A DNA stretch of 64,000 nucleotides from JAEUIE01 sp046350055 (GTDB lineage Bacteria > Planctomycetota > Planctomycetia > Gemmatales > HRBIN36), in contig JAXMBC010000001.1 in NCBI GenBank assembly GCA_046350055.1, positions 1,612,001 through 1,676,000 on the forward strand. The letters run 5' to 3'. Below the pieces are notes generated by a model. That model ran no database searches and was not told the DNA's origin. It saw nothing but the letters and a program-made list of their open reading frames with translations. Every line of letters starts with the position of its first letter. The first letter of the stretch is position 1. A program made the position numbers and the translations under genes. This document shows positions 42,863-51,060 of this stretch, piece after piece.

Positions 42863-44390
42863 ATTGTTGGTCCATTGCGTAGAGGGCAGAGGCCTGAGAC
42901 CGGTGAATTAATTACGATGACAATGGACTATGATAACGGAGGGCGCGAACGCACTGAGTTGGCTGAGAAGATTATCTTTGCTCAAATCAGCCTTGCTAAA
43001 AGAGGTTTCTCGACGGGCGGGAGGCCTCCGTATGGGTTCCAACGATGGCTAGTTAATGAAGAAGGAAAGAGGGTAAGAGAACATCCACTCCTTGATGGAG
43101 AGCGAGTAAGGATGGCTGGGCATCATACGATCTGGCTTCCTACAGATGCCAAACGCCTCGAAATCGCTTTAAGAATCCGTCAAATGCTGAAGGTGATGCC
43201 AGCGACTCAAGTTTGTGACATACTGACGTCGGAGGGAATCGAAACTCCAGATAAAGGAAGAACGAGAACTGACAATGGTGTTAAACACCAAGTCTCGACT
43301 ACCTGGCATCAATCGACGGTAATTGATATTGGAAGAAGCGAACTCTACACGGCGTTAAAAACCTACAATCGGCGCAGTATGGGAGATCAATTGCGTGCAA
43401 CTCCAGATGGCCCTCGGCCTTTAGAGGATGCAGATTGGATAAACGAGAAAACGAAAAAAGTAGTTATCAATCCAGAAGACGCTCTGGTTAAAGCTCATAG
43501 TCATTTCAGGCCTGTTGTTAATTTGGACAGCCACGAGGAGTTAAAACGGATTCTTGATAAAAGAGCAGGTTCACAGCGTGGCAAACCCAGGTCCAAGGGT
43601 AGAGCATTTAATCCACTCGGAGCACGGATCTTTGATATGAACTGTGGGTGGCCACTTTACCGACAGGCTTATGCCGGGTCCTTTCGTTATGTGTGTGGCT
43701 ATTATCAACAAAGTAACGGAAAACAATGCGACCATAACCGTGTTGACGGCTTGCTGGCGGTACGCTTTGCCAAAGCTTGCATTCGACAGATGCTTTTTAC
43801 CCCTTCATTGGTTGCAAAATTTCAATCTCGTCTCGAGGAGATTGCAAAGCAACACACCCAAGCTGAGAATGACCTACATCACGTTTCTGAGCTTACTATT
43901 CAGCTTGCATAAAAACGAGCAGAACTCGAGCTAATCGGCAAGAACCTGGCGATGGCTGATGGTCCAGAACAGCACCAGATCATCAACAAGCAATTTGTTT
44001 TGTGCTTATCAAAGTGCAATTCATTGGAGAAAAGACTCAGGCAGTCTTCTCATAGTCAGAGGCAGCTTAATGATGAACAGATCCAGGCTGGTTTGGATTA
44101 TCTTCGCAATCTTGTGAGTAATTCGCAAGAAGACCTCTCGAATGATGCGATTGGACGCACGTTGCAAGAAACAAATACAAGGCTCTTTTTCCGATTCAAA
44201 GGGATACAGAAGAACAATAGAAGAATCAACGAGATCGCTGGCGGACAGGTTACTTTTGGGAATGCTGTGCCGCCAATCACACTTTACCAAGGCCGCACAA
44301 GTAAGAAGGAACATCAATTGACAGCATCGACAGATGCTGGCAAAACACAACAAAACAAAGACACAAATGGTCAGGAGGGGGGGTCGTTAG
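42863..44390 (+). pseudogene. Large serine recombinase remnant: no catalytic domain, in-frame stop
   Basis: The frame holds the recombinase domain core (LAKRGFSTGGRPPYGFQRWL, then helices QVCDILTSEGIETPD) and a zinc-ribbon-like region (MNCGWPLYRQAYAG, RYVCGYYQQSNGKQCDHNRVDG). One expected CxxC cysteine appears to be replaced. A TAA at 43910-43912 interrupts the coiled-coil tail, but the same frame resumes with KRAELELIGKNLAMADGPEQ and continues past 44350. The N-terminal resolvase domain with its catalytic serine is absent; its place is taken by the propeller remnant. The last codons run antisense into tRNA-Pro. It is therefore inactive, a scar of an integrated element. Confidence 0.78.
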
Positions 44391-44400
44391 GAAATGTAAG

Positions 44401-44475
44401 TCGGGGTGACAGGATTCGAACCTGCGACGTCCTGGTCCCAAACCAGGTGCTCTAGCCAGGCTGAGCTACACCCCG
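44401..44475 (-). tRNA. tRNA-Pro (anticodon TGG)
   Basis: On the minus strand the acceptor stem is CGGGGTG paired with CACCCCG, plus discriminator A. The D-arm is GCTC...GAGC. The anticodon stem-loop is CCTGG-TTTGGGA-CCAGG, placing TGG at positions 34-36. The T-arm has CAGG-TTCGAAT-CCTG. CCA is not encoded (the next bases read CTT), so it must be added. The 3' end directly borders the decayed recombinase island. parB lies upstream on the same strand. Confidence 0.95.
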
Positions 44476-44486
44476 TCGTAACGTGC

Positions 44487-44514
44487 ATTCTACAGAACAT
44501 CCAGCAATCACCAA
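44487..44514 (-). promoter_or_regulatory. Candidate promoter of tRNA-Pro
   Basis: Reading the minus strand, TTGGTG (44514-44509) and TAGAAT (44492-44487) are separated by 16 bases, with the -10 box 11 bases before the tRNA 5' end. It lies just after the parB stop. Confidence 0.4.
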
Positions 44515-44517
44515 GGT

Positions 44518-45408
44518 TCACGCAGCCTGGCGGTGCGAGTCGCTGCGAAGTGCAGCAAGAACCCGCTCGAAATCGTCGTTGCTGTCGAATTGAATGACAA
44601 TCTGACCCTTGTCTGCTGACTTGAGCTTGATGGCTACCCTGGTGGCGAGGCGCTGTTTGAGTTCTTCCTCAATCTGCTGAACATGAGCAGTCTTGACCGG
44701 GGCGGAGTCGGTTGATTTTTCCGTTGTCTCGCTGGCTGGTTCCGCCGTCTTGATCATCGCTTCCACTTGTCGGACCGAGAGCCCCTTAGCGATGATCTCC
44801 TGCATGAGCACGTTTTGTCGAACCGGATCTTCGACGGGAAGTAACGCACGGGCATGGCCGGCACTGATCTGGCCATGACGTACTGCATCCTGCACAGCAG
44901 GGGCAAGTTCCAGCAGGCGAATGAGGTTGGCTACTGTCGAGCGATCCAGGCCGACTACCTTGGCCAGTTCATCCTGGGTAACCTGGTAACGCTGCAGGTA
45001 GTCCTGGAAGCCCATTGCTTTTTCGATGGGGTTCAGGTCGCTGCGCTGCAGGTTCTCGACGAGTGCAGCTTCAAAGACTTTCTGATCGTTGAAGTCGACA
45101 ACGTGAACGGGAATCTCAGCCCAGCCTGCTTCCCGGGCGGCCCGATAGCGACGCTCGCCGGCAATGATCTCGTAGCCTTCGTCCTTGGGACGCACGAGAA
45201 TCGGTTGCAGCAGACCGTGAGTGCGCAGACTTTCGCGGAGCGAGGCAATCTCGTCGTCGTCGAAATCCTTACGGGGCTGGTTCGGGTTCACATGGATGCG
45301 TTCGAGAGGCAGCGCCTGCGTTCCCGCGGGAGCATCTGCAACAGCAGTGGCTGTGCTGCCACCCAGAAGAGCATCCAGGCCGCGACCTAAGCGGCGTTTC
45401 TCGTGCAT
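44518..45408 (-). CDS. parB: Chromosome partitioning protein ParB
   Basis: 296 residues. The N-terminal basic GRGLDALLGG peptide is the ParA-activating motif. The CTPase/ParB domain has NPNQPRKDFDDDEIASL and the box GYEIIAGERRYRAA; then ALVENLQRSDLNPIEKA. The helix-turn-helix is TQDELAKVVGLDRSTVANLIRLL. A C-terminal dimerisation domain follows a variable linker. AAGGAGG precedes ATG 45408 by eight bases. It binds parS near the origin and guides segregation. parA (soj), gidAB and dnaA are not beside it, which is unusual. Confidence 0.95.
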   Translation of the reverse strand: MHEKRRLGRGLDALLGGSTATAVADAPAGTQALPLERIHVNPNQPRKDFDDDEIASLRESLRTHGLLQPILVRPKDEGYEIIAGERRYRAAREAGWAEIPVHVVDFNDQKVFEAALVENLQRSDLNPIEKAMGFQDYLQRYQVTQDELAKVVGLDRSTVANLIRLLELAPAVQDAVRHGQISAGHARALLPVEDPVRQNVLMQEIIAKGLSVRQVEAMIKTAEPASETTEKSTDSAPVKTAHVQQIEEELKQRLATRVAIKLKSADKGQIVIQFDSNDDFERVLAALRSDSHRQAA

Positions 45409-45515
45409 GGGATTCGCCTCCTTGCTTATCCCTTGGTTGATTCAGGGAGAACTCTAGCACGGATGCAAAAATCGCACAACACGAGTCGGATGCGAAGTGC
45501 AGCACCAGGCAACGG

Positions 45516-46013
45516 CTAGGTCCAGGCGTTGAACTCGCAGCCATATTGAATGGTACAGGGGGGTGGCATGCGATCGGGCTTCAGCGGCAGGATCATGAAC
45601 GATTCGCTAGCCCCATATTCGTTGCCATAGCCGAGTGCGGACGCCATCTGAAAACCAAATCGCGGATAGTAGTGGGAGTGTCCCAGCACCACGACATAAT
45701 GCGCATCGTAGTCCCTGCAGGCAGCGATACCTGCTTCCACGAGTTCTCCGCCTATGCCTTCGTTCTGACGATCCGGTACGACAGCAATGGGTGCCAGCCC
45801 CAGACCTTGATCATTCTCACCAGCACTGACCGGGCTGAAGCCGATGTAACCGACGACCTGATTGTCGTCTTCGGCCACGAGGCTGATCTTGAGGTGGCCT
45901 GATTCCCGTAACTGGGCCACGAGACGGGCTTCTTCATCGGTGGGAAAGGCGGCCATCAGGACGTCGTGGATGGCAGCATGATCGGCAGGTTCTTCGGGAC
46001 GAATGCGAGGCAT
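45516..46013 (-). CDS. GNAT family N-acetyltransferase
   Basis: 165 residues from ATG 46013, which has AAGGAGG eight bases upstream; the frame continuing to 46391 is not needed. GNAT features: RIRPEEPADHAAIHDVL at the start, VVGYIGFSPVS in beta 4, then LAPIAVVPDRQNEGIGGELVEAGI holding the acetyl-CoA loop (Q/R-x-x-G-x-G/A). The ending HSHYYPRFGFQMASAL is the classic YPRFGF motif of the YhbS-like subgroup. The acceptor is unknown. It is divergent from the metallophosphoesterase gene and upstream of parB. Confidence 0.88.
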   Translation of the reverse strand: MPRIRPEEPADHAAIHDVLMAAFPTDEEARLVAQLRESGHLKISLVAEDDNQVVGYIGFSPVSAGENDQGLGLAPIAVVPDRQNEGIGGELVEAGIAACRDYDAHYVVVLGHSHYYPRFGFQMASALGYGNEYGASESFMILPLKPDRMPPPCTIQYGCEFNAWT

Positions 46014-46118
46014 GGGAGAGTCCTCCTTGTTTGACAGTGTGATGACACCCGTTTGTGAAAGCAAGAAGAAACTGGACATGACTGCCCGGTATTCCGCCTG
46101 GCCAGTAAAATAAAATGC

Positions 46119-47012
46119 ATGATCCGACTCGTGCATTTCAGCGATATCCATCTCTTCCAGGCCAAAGCGATCTGGCGGGCGCGGGACTATCTGAGCAAGC
46201 GTCTGACGGGGTACATGAACAACAAATACCTCGCACGCGGCCACGGGTTCAAGCAGGCTTCGCAGGTATTGCACCGACTGGTGGAAGATGCCTATGCCCG
46301 GCAGCCTGATCTGGTGATCTTTTCCGGCGACGCCACCACGCTGGGTGTGGAAGAAGAATTCAGCCAGGCGGCAGAACTCCTGCGGGTGCATGAGTCAGCC
46401 ACCCCGCCGGCGCTCGCGGTGCCGGGGAATCATGACTACTACGTTTCGCAGAGCGTGCGAAAGGGGTTCTTCGAAAGGCACTTTGCTCCCTGGCAGCAGG
46501 GGGAGCGCGTAGATGAACAAGTCTATCCCTTTGCGAAGATTGTCGGGCCACTCTTTGTGGTGGGGGTGAACTCGTGCCAGTGGAATCGCTGGTCGTGGGA
46601 TTCGACAGGGCGAGTCGGGGTTGATCAGATGCTCCGCCTTGAGCGGTTGCTCGCCAGCGAGGCGGCTCAGGAGCGGCTGAAGATCCTGGTGACTCACTAC
46701 CCGGTGAAACTGGCCAATGGCAAACCGGAACGCCGCCATCGCCACCTGCGGGATCTCCACGATCTGCTGAAGGTAGCTCACCAGTATGGGGTGAAACTCT
46801 GGCTGCATGGCCACCGGCATCACGCTTATGCGATGGAAGCCACGGCGGAGTTGCCGATCACTGCTCTCTGTGTGGGGAGCGGGACGATGCACAACCACTG
46901 GTCGTATGGCGAGTATCTACTGGATGGCGAGTCGATGACGGTGAAGCAGTACACGTTTCATCCGGAAACGAGCCGGTTTGTGCAGTCGCAGGAGAGGGAG
47001 TTGAAGCTGTAG
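46119..47012 (+). CDS. Calcineurin-like metallophosphoesterase
   Basis: 297 residues. Metal-binding motifs in the right order: HFSDIHLF (D-x-H), VIFSGDATT (G-D), VPGNHDYY (G-N-H-D/E), VTHYPVK (H) and LHGHRHH (G-H-x-H). The overall form fits the CpdA/Icc-like branch of phosphodiesterases. The substrate is not predictable. Start ATG 46119 is used; an overlapping ATG at 46115 is out of frame. Confidence 0.9.
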   Translation: MIRLVHFSDIHLFQAKAIWRARDYLSKRLTGYMNNKYLARGHGFKQASQVLHRLVEDAYARQPDLVIFSGDATTLGVEEEFSQAAELLRVHESATPPALAVPGNHDYYVSQSVRKGFFERHFAPWQQGERVDEQVYPFAKIVGPLFVVGVNSCQWNRWSWDSTGRVGVDQMLRLERLLASEAAQERLKILVTHYPVKLANGKPERRHRHLRDLHDLLKVAHQYGVKLWLHGHRHHAYAMEATAELPITALCVGSGTMHNHWSYGEYLLDGESMTVKQYTFHPETSRFVQSQERELKL

Positions 47013-47082
47013 CTTAGACGCGGTATCCTGCCGCAGCTTAGCTCAATCCGATGCATTAGGGGCATGCCACGAGGAACTGCAT

Positions 47083-47101
47083 ACGCGGCGGGACGCCGCG
47101 T
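47083..47101. terminator. Compact hairpin between convergent genes
   Basis: ACGCGGCG (47083-47090) and CGCCGCGT (47094-47101) form a perfect eight-base stem with a three-base loop. It abuts the stop of the minus-strand gene at 47102. There is no T-run, so Rho-independent termination is uncertain. It may instead be a REP-like unit. Confidence 0.4.
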
Positions 47102-47896
47102 CTACTTGGATACCGGCACATCAGTGGATTCCAGCGCCGAGAGCAGAGGGCGGAGGCGGGCTTTGTGTTCTTCGGTCTGGGCCCACTGGGTCAGCGTCTT
47201 TTTAGTCCAGTTGCCATGCTCGGTGACGTACCAGGCCATGCCGGAGAAGAAGAGTTCCATTTGCTGGACCGCTTTCTTACCGGTGCTGACAGCAGAGAGA
47301 TTGGTGAGCTTGTTGATAAGAGCGTTGGAATCGTAATGGACGAGGATTTCGATGCGGTGCTTGATGCCGGTGCGGCCATCGGTGCCTTTGACATCCTGGA
47401 AATGGAGGAACACCAGGGCCCGGATGGTCATAGTGGGGAGAAGCGGCCCGATGCGGCCTGCACCTTCGGCAAACCAGATGCGGTTGTTCTGCCCGGCAGC
47501 AATAAGACGCCAGCGGAGTTCCCCTCCCTGACCATCGGTCCCCAGGAAGCTGCCATCCGGTAGCTTGGCGATACTGGCTTTCGTGGCGCCCAGTCGTTGC
47601 CAAGCGTAGAGACTGGCATCGGGGCTTTCGAGCAGCCAGCGATAGACGTCAGGATGGCAAGGGAATGATTCGGATTTGCTGCGGTCGAAAAGCTGGGCCT
47701 TGCTGATGCAATGAGTCACTTTAGCGCGTAGTGGGTCGGCGAGTTGTTCTAACGGAATGAGGGCAATGCATGATTGCTTGGCAACCTGGTCAATCTCCGC
47801 TTCGGAGAGAGCAGGGGCTGCCGAGGTGTTGACAAACAGCAACCCTGTGAAGACAAGGAGGCTTGTCAAGCTGGTGAATCGGTACGTCATGCGCAT
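47102..47896 (-). CDS. Secreted protein of unknown function
   Basis: 264 residues from ATG 47896, with signal peptide YRFTSLTSLLVFTGLLFVNTSAAPA. The mature part begins helical (LSEAEIDQVAKQSCIALIPLEQL), with three cysteines in the first 60 residues. It then has beta-rich stretches such as SFLGTDGQGGELRWRLIAAGQNN and RALVFLHFQDVKGTDGRTGI. No domain is recognised. The larger frame beginning at 47995 lacks a better signal. Confidence 0.68.
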   Translation of the reverse strand: MRMTYRFTSLTSLLVFTGLLFVNTSAAPALSEAEIDQVAKQSCIALIPLEQLADPLRAKVTHCISKAQLFDRSKSESFPCHPDVYRWLLESPDASLYAWQRLGATKASIAKLPDGSFLGTDGQGGELRWRLIAAGQNNRIWFAEGAGRIGPLLPTMTIRALVFLHFQDVKGTDGRTGIKHRIEILVHYDSNALINKLTNLSAVSTGKKAVQQMELFFSGMAWYVTEHGNWTKKTLTQWAQTEEHKARLRPLLSALESTDVPVSK

Positions 47897-48120
47897 AAGA
47901 TCTCTGCGGGAAAGAGATCGAGTGGTCAAGTTGAGGAGATAGCGCAGCCAAACCAGTGTGTGCTGGCTTGGGCAAGATAGCTCCAAGATCATCATCGAAC
48001 ATCAATGGGGTAAGACTGGAGGGAATCGTCAAAAAGGGAGTCTTGGGTAGAGTTGCGAGCTGTTGTTGTGAAAAGTGATCATTTTGGTTAAAGAATGATG
48101 TCCATTGACGAGGTGGCGTG

Positions 48121-49209
48121 ATGACAAGGAACAAAGGGTTGCTGTTGGCCTTGGTACTGGGCTGTGCTGCAGCGCTTGGTGCATGTTACTACCAGAAGCA
48201 ACTCCTGGCCCGGTACCATTGCTGGCGGCTCAGTTCCGCTGACCAGGCTCATCTGCCAGGTTATGTCGTGAAACTGGAAGCACTGGGAATCACCGGCACT
48301 CAGGCTCTGCTTGCCAATCTCGAAAGTAGCAAAGAGACCTGCTGTCTCAACAGTGGCGAGGTGCTGACGAAGATTCTGTTGGTATGGGGCGAGCGAGATC
48401 CACGCTATCTGGCGACACTGACGGCGCTGGGGCAGCGATCGTACCTATTCTCCCCGGTTGGGACTCTTCAAGCCATGCAGTTGCTGCGGGAACTCACTCA
48501 GGGAGGGGCAATGTCCCCCGGGGTGAAGGCTGTCATGGCGCAATGGCTACAGCATACTCCGGCCAGCAGCGAGGGTCGCCAATTGCAACTGGAGTGGATG
48601 AGCCAGTTGCTGGAACAGGAATCGAATCAGAACGAAGGTTTGATCACCTTGATGAGAGCACGGGTACGCACGGCCTTGAACGACAGTCTTCCTGGCGTGC
48701 GACTGGCAGCTGTTAAACTCGCCGTTACGCCTGCTTTGCAATTGCACGAAAGTCTTGCAGCCCTGGTAGCCGTGAATCATCCAGATTCTTCTCCGGAGGT
48801 CCGGCAATTGGTATTGCTCGCACTGGGAGGACAGGAGCGATTGCTGACTGTGGATATGTGTTGCCATTACCTGCACGATTCTGACAGTCAGGTACGCCGG
48901 GTTGCTGAGAGAGTACTGAAAGTTCGGGGCTGGAACGAGCAGCAGATACACCTGGCCAGGGTGCTGCGCGACGTCAATCCCCAAGTGCGAGCCGAGGCAC
49001 CAGCTCTGGCACTGCAGGCACAGGAACAGGAGATGTACCATGCCCTGGAACTATTGAGTAGTGATCCCGAGCCGGCCGTCCGTGCAGCGGCAGCGAGGGC
49101 AATAGCTCAGGCCAAGGATGAAAGATTAGACGTCATGATGAAAAGGCTGGTTGAGAGAGACCGTGACCCGAGTGTCCAACAGATTGCTCGGTATTATTTG
49201 CAGCAGTAA
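48121..49209 (+). CDS. HEAT-repeat protein with N-terminal membrane anchor
   Basis: About 362 residues. An N-terminal signal anchor or lipoprotein-like leader (LLLALVLGCAAALGACYY) is followed by helical repeats of the HEAT type. They are clearest in the second half: SLPGVRLAAVKLAVTPAL, SSPEVRQLVLLALGGQE, SDSQVRRVAERVLKVRG, VNPQVRAEAPALALQAQ, PEPAVRAAAARAIAQA and RDPSVQQIARYYL. These form a curved protein-binding solenoid, here probably periplasmic. The partner is unknown. GAGGTGG just upstream supports ATG 48121 over the adjoining GTG. Confidence 0.82.
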   Translation: MTRNKGLLLALVLGCAAALGACYYQKQLLARYHCWRLSSADQAHLPGYVVKLEALGITGTQALLANLESSKETCCLNSGEVLTKILLVWGERDPRYLATLTALGQRSYLFSPVGTLQAMQLLRELTQGGAMSPGVKAVMAQWLQHTPASSEGRQLQLEWMSQLLEQESNQNEGLITLMRARVRTALNDSLPGVRLAAVKLAVTPALQLHESLAALVAVNHPDSSPEVRQLVLLALGGQERLLTVDMCCHYLHDSDSQVRRVAERVLKVRGWNEQQIHLARVLRDVNPQVRAEAPALALQAQEQEMYHALELLSSDPEPAVRAAAARAIAQAKDERLDVMMKRLVERDRDPSVQQIARYYLQQ

Positions 49210-49338
49210 CCGTGGAAACGAAGGCATTACAATCCGTACAGTTTCATGGTGGAATTTACCACCTGTATCACGTGTTAACGATTGTACAGGATTGTCCAAC
49301 TCGCGTGCCAAAATGCGGCAAAATCGGCTGCGTACAAC
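49210..49338. other. Intergenic region left of the csrA promoter
   Basis: Two short inverted repeats are visible: GGTGG...CCACC near 49246-49261 and CCTGTA...TACAGG near 49261-49289. I see no coding signal. Confidence 0.45.
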
Positions 49339-49367
49339 TTGACGTAGCCTTCGTCAACGCTTAAATT
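49339..49367 (+). promoter_or_regulatory. Candidate csrA promoter
   Basis: TTGACG (49339-49344), 17 bases, TAAATT (49362-49367). This would give a leader of about 170 bases before csrA. The -35 box is also the left arm of a small inverted repeat, TTGACG-CGTCAA. A short TACAG...CTGTA repeat lies at about 49391-49404 in the leader. Confidence 0.5.
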
Positions 49368-49546
49368 TAAGTAGAGATGGGTTAGGGTTCTACAGTTTTC
49401 TGTACCCCGCCGCTGGGTCCATGTCTTCATGCCCCCAACGAACCTGACTCACGAGACTGCGACTTTGGGCATTCCCGACGGACCACCAGTTACTGCCGCG
49501 CAACCTATGGATCGCGACGTACATCTTAGGAAGAGGATAGGCAGCA

Positions 49547-49756
49547 ATGCTCGTACTGTCCAGAAAAAAGAATGAGAGCATCGTCATCAATGACGACATC
49601 ACGGTCACGGTAGTCGAGATCCGCGGCGACAAGGTGCGCCTGGGGATCGTGGCTCCCAAGGAAATTCCCGTGCATCGTCAGGAAGTACACGATGCCATCC
49701 ATGGCAACGGGGCGACGAACGGCAAGGCTCCGCTTGCTCCCGCCACTGACCTGTAA
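49547..49756 (+). CDS. csrA: Carbon storage regulator CsrA
   Basis: 69 residues. A small dimeric RNA-binding repressor that binds GGA sites in mRNA leaders. The sequence starts MLVLSRKKNESIVINDDITV and continues VVEIRGDKVRLGIVAPKEIPVHRQEV, matching CsrA/RsmA along the full beta-sheet core with the RNA-binding L-x-R-x and HR residues. About ten extra residues form a flexible tail. AGGAAGAGG lies upstream of ATG. It stands alone with its own promoter candidate and terminator. No fliW or flagellar gene is nearby. Confidence 0.96.
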   Translation: MLVLSRKKNESIVINDDITVTVVEIRGDKVRLGIVAPKEIPVHRQEVHDAIHGNGATNGKAPLAPATDL

Positions 49757-49774
49757 TTCTCCTCCGCGTATTGC

Positions 49775-49806
49775 ACGCCCTGGCAGTCTGCCGGGGCGTT
49801 TTTTAT
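49775..49806 (+). terminator. Rho-independent terminator after csrA
   Basis: Stem ACGCCCTGGCA (49775-49785) and TGCCGGGGCGT (49789-49799) with one G-T pair and a three-base loop, followed by a run of six to seven T. Confidence 0.92.
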
Positions 49807-49904
49807 TGACATGCTCCTGACACTTCGGCTTCCGGGGTGTAGCGTCATTTACTCTGGTTCGCAGCAGCTATAACAACTCCTTGCACATCAACAGGAGTTT
49901 ATGC

Positions 49905-50987
49905 ATGGCTGCTCTCTTCGACACATTCAAGCTGAAAGACGTGACGCTGCGCAATCGCATCGCAGTGTCGCCCATGTGTCAGTACTCGGCCCACGATGGT
50001 CATCCGAACGACTGGCACCTGGTTCACCTGGGCAGCAAGGCCATGGGTGGTGCGGGACTGGTCATTGTCGAAGCGACCGCAGTCGTCCCCGAGGGACGCA
50101 TCAGTCCTGCTGATACGGGCATCTGGTCGGACGATCATGTGGCTTCGTATGCACGCATCGCCCGGTTCGTGAAGCAGCAAGGCAGCGTGCCGGGTATTCA
50201 ATTGGCACACGCTGGAAGGAAAGCGAGTGCGAATCGTCCCTGGGAAGGGGATGATCACCTGGCGGTAAATAGTGGAGGCTGGGAGATTGTCGGTCCCTCG
50301 GCTGTTCCATTTGGAGCGCATTTGCCGCGTGTCCCCAAGGAGTTGACAGTCGATGAGATTCGCCAGATCACTCAGGCCTTCGTGGCAGGCGCCAAACGTG
50401 CCCTGGCAGCGGGATTCGAATGGCTCGAACTGCACTTTGCTCATGGCTATCTGGCCCACAGCTTCTACTCACCTCTCGCCAATCGTCGAACAGATGAGTA
50501 TGGCGGCTCCTTTGCCAATCGCATCCGCTTTCACCTGGAAACCTTTAAGGCTGTCAGGGAAGTGTGGCCGGAGCGGCTGCCTCTGACGGCACGCCTTTCA
50601 GTGACGGACTGGGTGGAGGGTGGTGTCACGGTGGAGGAATCCATCGAACTGATCAAACAGCTCAGGCAGCTGGGTCTGGACTTGATCGATGTCAGCCAGG
50701 GGTTTGTGATCCCTGATATCTCCATGATTCCCTGGGGCCCGGGTTTCATGCTGCCCACAACGGGACGTATCCGTCGGGAAACAGGTGTCCCCGCAGCAGC
50801 GGGCTGGATGATTACCGAGCCGGAGCAAGCCGAGCAGGCCGTTCAGAGTGAGCAGGCTGATATTATCATGCTTGCCCGGGCCTTGCTGGGTGACCCCCAC
50901 TGGCCCTACCATGCCGCCCGGAAAATCGGCATCAACCTGCCACAGAATATTCTGCCTGTTCAGTTTGGCCACTGGCTCAAACGATAG
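49905..50987 (+). CDS. NADH:flavin oxidoreductase (old yellow enzyme, YqjM-like)
   Basis: About 360 residues from ATG 49905, where ACAGGAG lies seven bases upstream. FMN-barrel motifs: RNRIAVSPMCQYSAHDG (Cys that tunes FMN in the YqjM class), LVIVEATAVVPEGRIS, QLAHAGRKAS, then LHFAHGYLAHSFYSPLANRRTDEYGGS with the substrate-binding His/His or His/Asn residues, and ADIIMLARALLGDPHWP near the end. It reduces activated C=C bonds with NADH or NADPH; the natural substrate is unknown. Confidence 0.93.
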   Translation: MAALFDTFKLKDVTLRNRIAVSPMCQYSAHDGHPNDWHLVHLGSKAMGGAGLVIVEATAVVPEGRISPADTGIWSDDHVASYARIARFVKQQGSVPGIQLAHAGRKASANRPWEGDDHLAVNSGGWEIVGPSAVPFGAHLPRVPKELTVDEIRQITQAFVAGAKRALAAGFEWLELHFAHGYLAHSFYSPLANRRTDEYGGSFANRIRFHLETFKAVREVWPERLPLTARLSVTDWVEGGVTVEESIELIKQLRQLGLDLIDVSQGFVIPDISMIPWGPGFMLPTTGRIRRETGVPAAAGWMITEPEQAEQAVQSEQADIIMLARALLGDPHWPYHAARKIGINLPQNILPVQFGHWLKR

Positions 50988-51026
50988 TGAACCGACGTAG
51001 AGGCTTGCCAGTTGAGTAGCATCTTG

Positions 51027-51048
51027 TATTTAGATCATTATCTAAATA
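51027..51048. promoter_or_regulatory. Perfect inverted repeat upstream of the alpha/beta hydrolase
   Basis: TATTTAGAT (51027-51035) and ATCTAAATA (51040-51048), nine bases each with a four-base centre, lie 12 bases before ATG 51061. The symmetrical AT-rich form suggests an operator for a dimeric winged-helix repressor. It is too AT-rich and has too short a loop to be a terminator. Confidence 0.55.
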
Positions 51049-51060
51049 ATGAGGTCTCTC

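Noticed and set aside
44402..44455. Protein-coding end GDRIRTCDVLVPNQVL
   Set aside because: It is the antisense of tRNA-Pro, a well-known false translation.
49264..49279. parS-like palindrome with central CACGTG
   Set aside because: Only about 11 of 16 positions agree with the common parS form, and it is several kilobases from parB; chance is likely.
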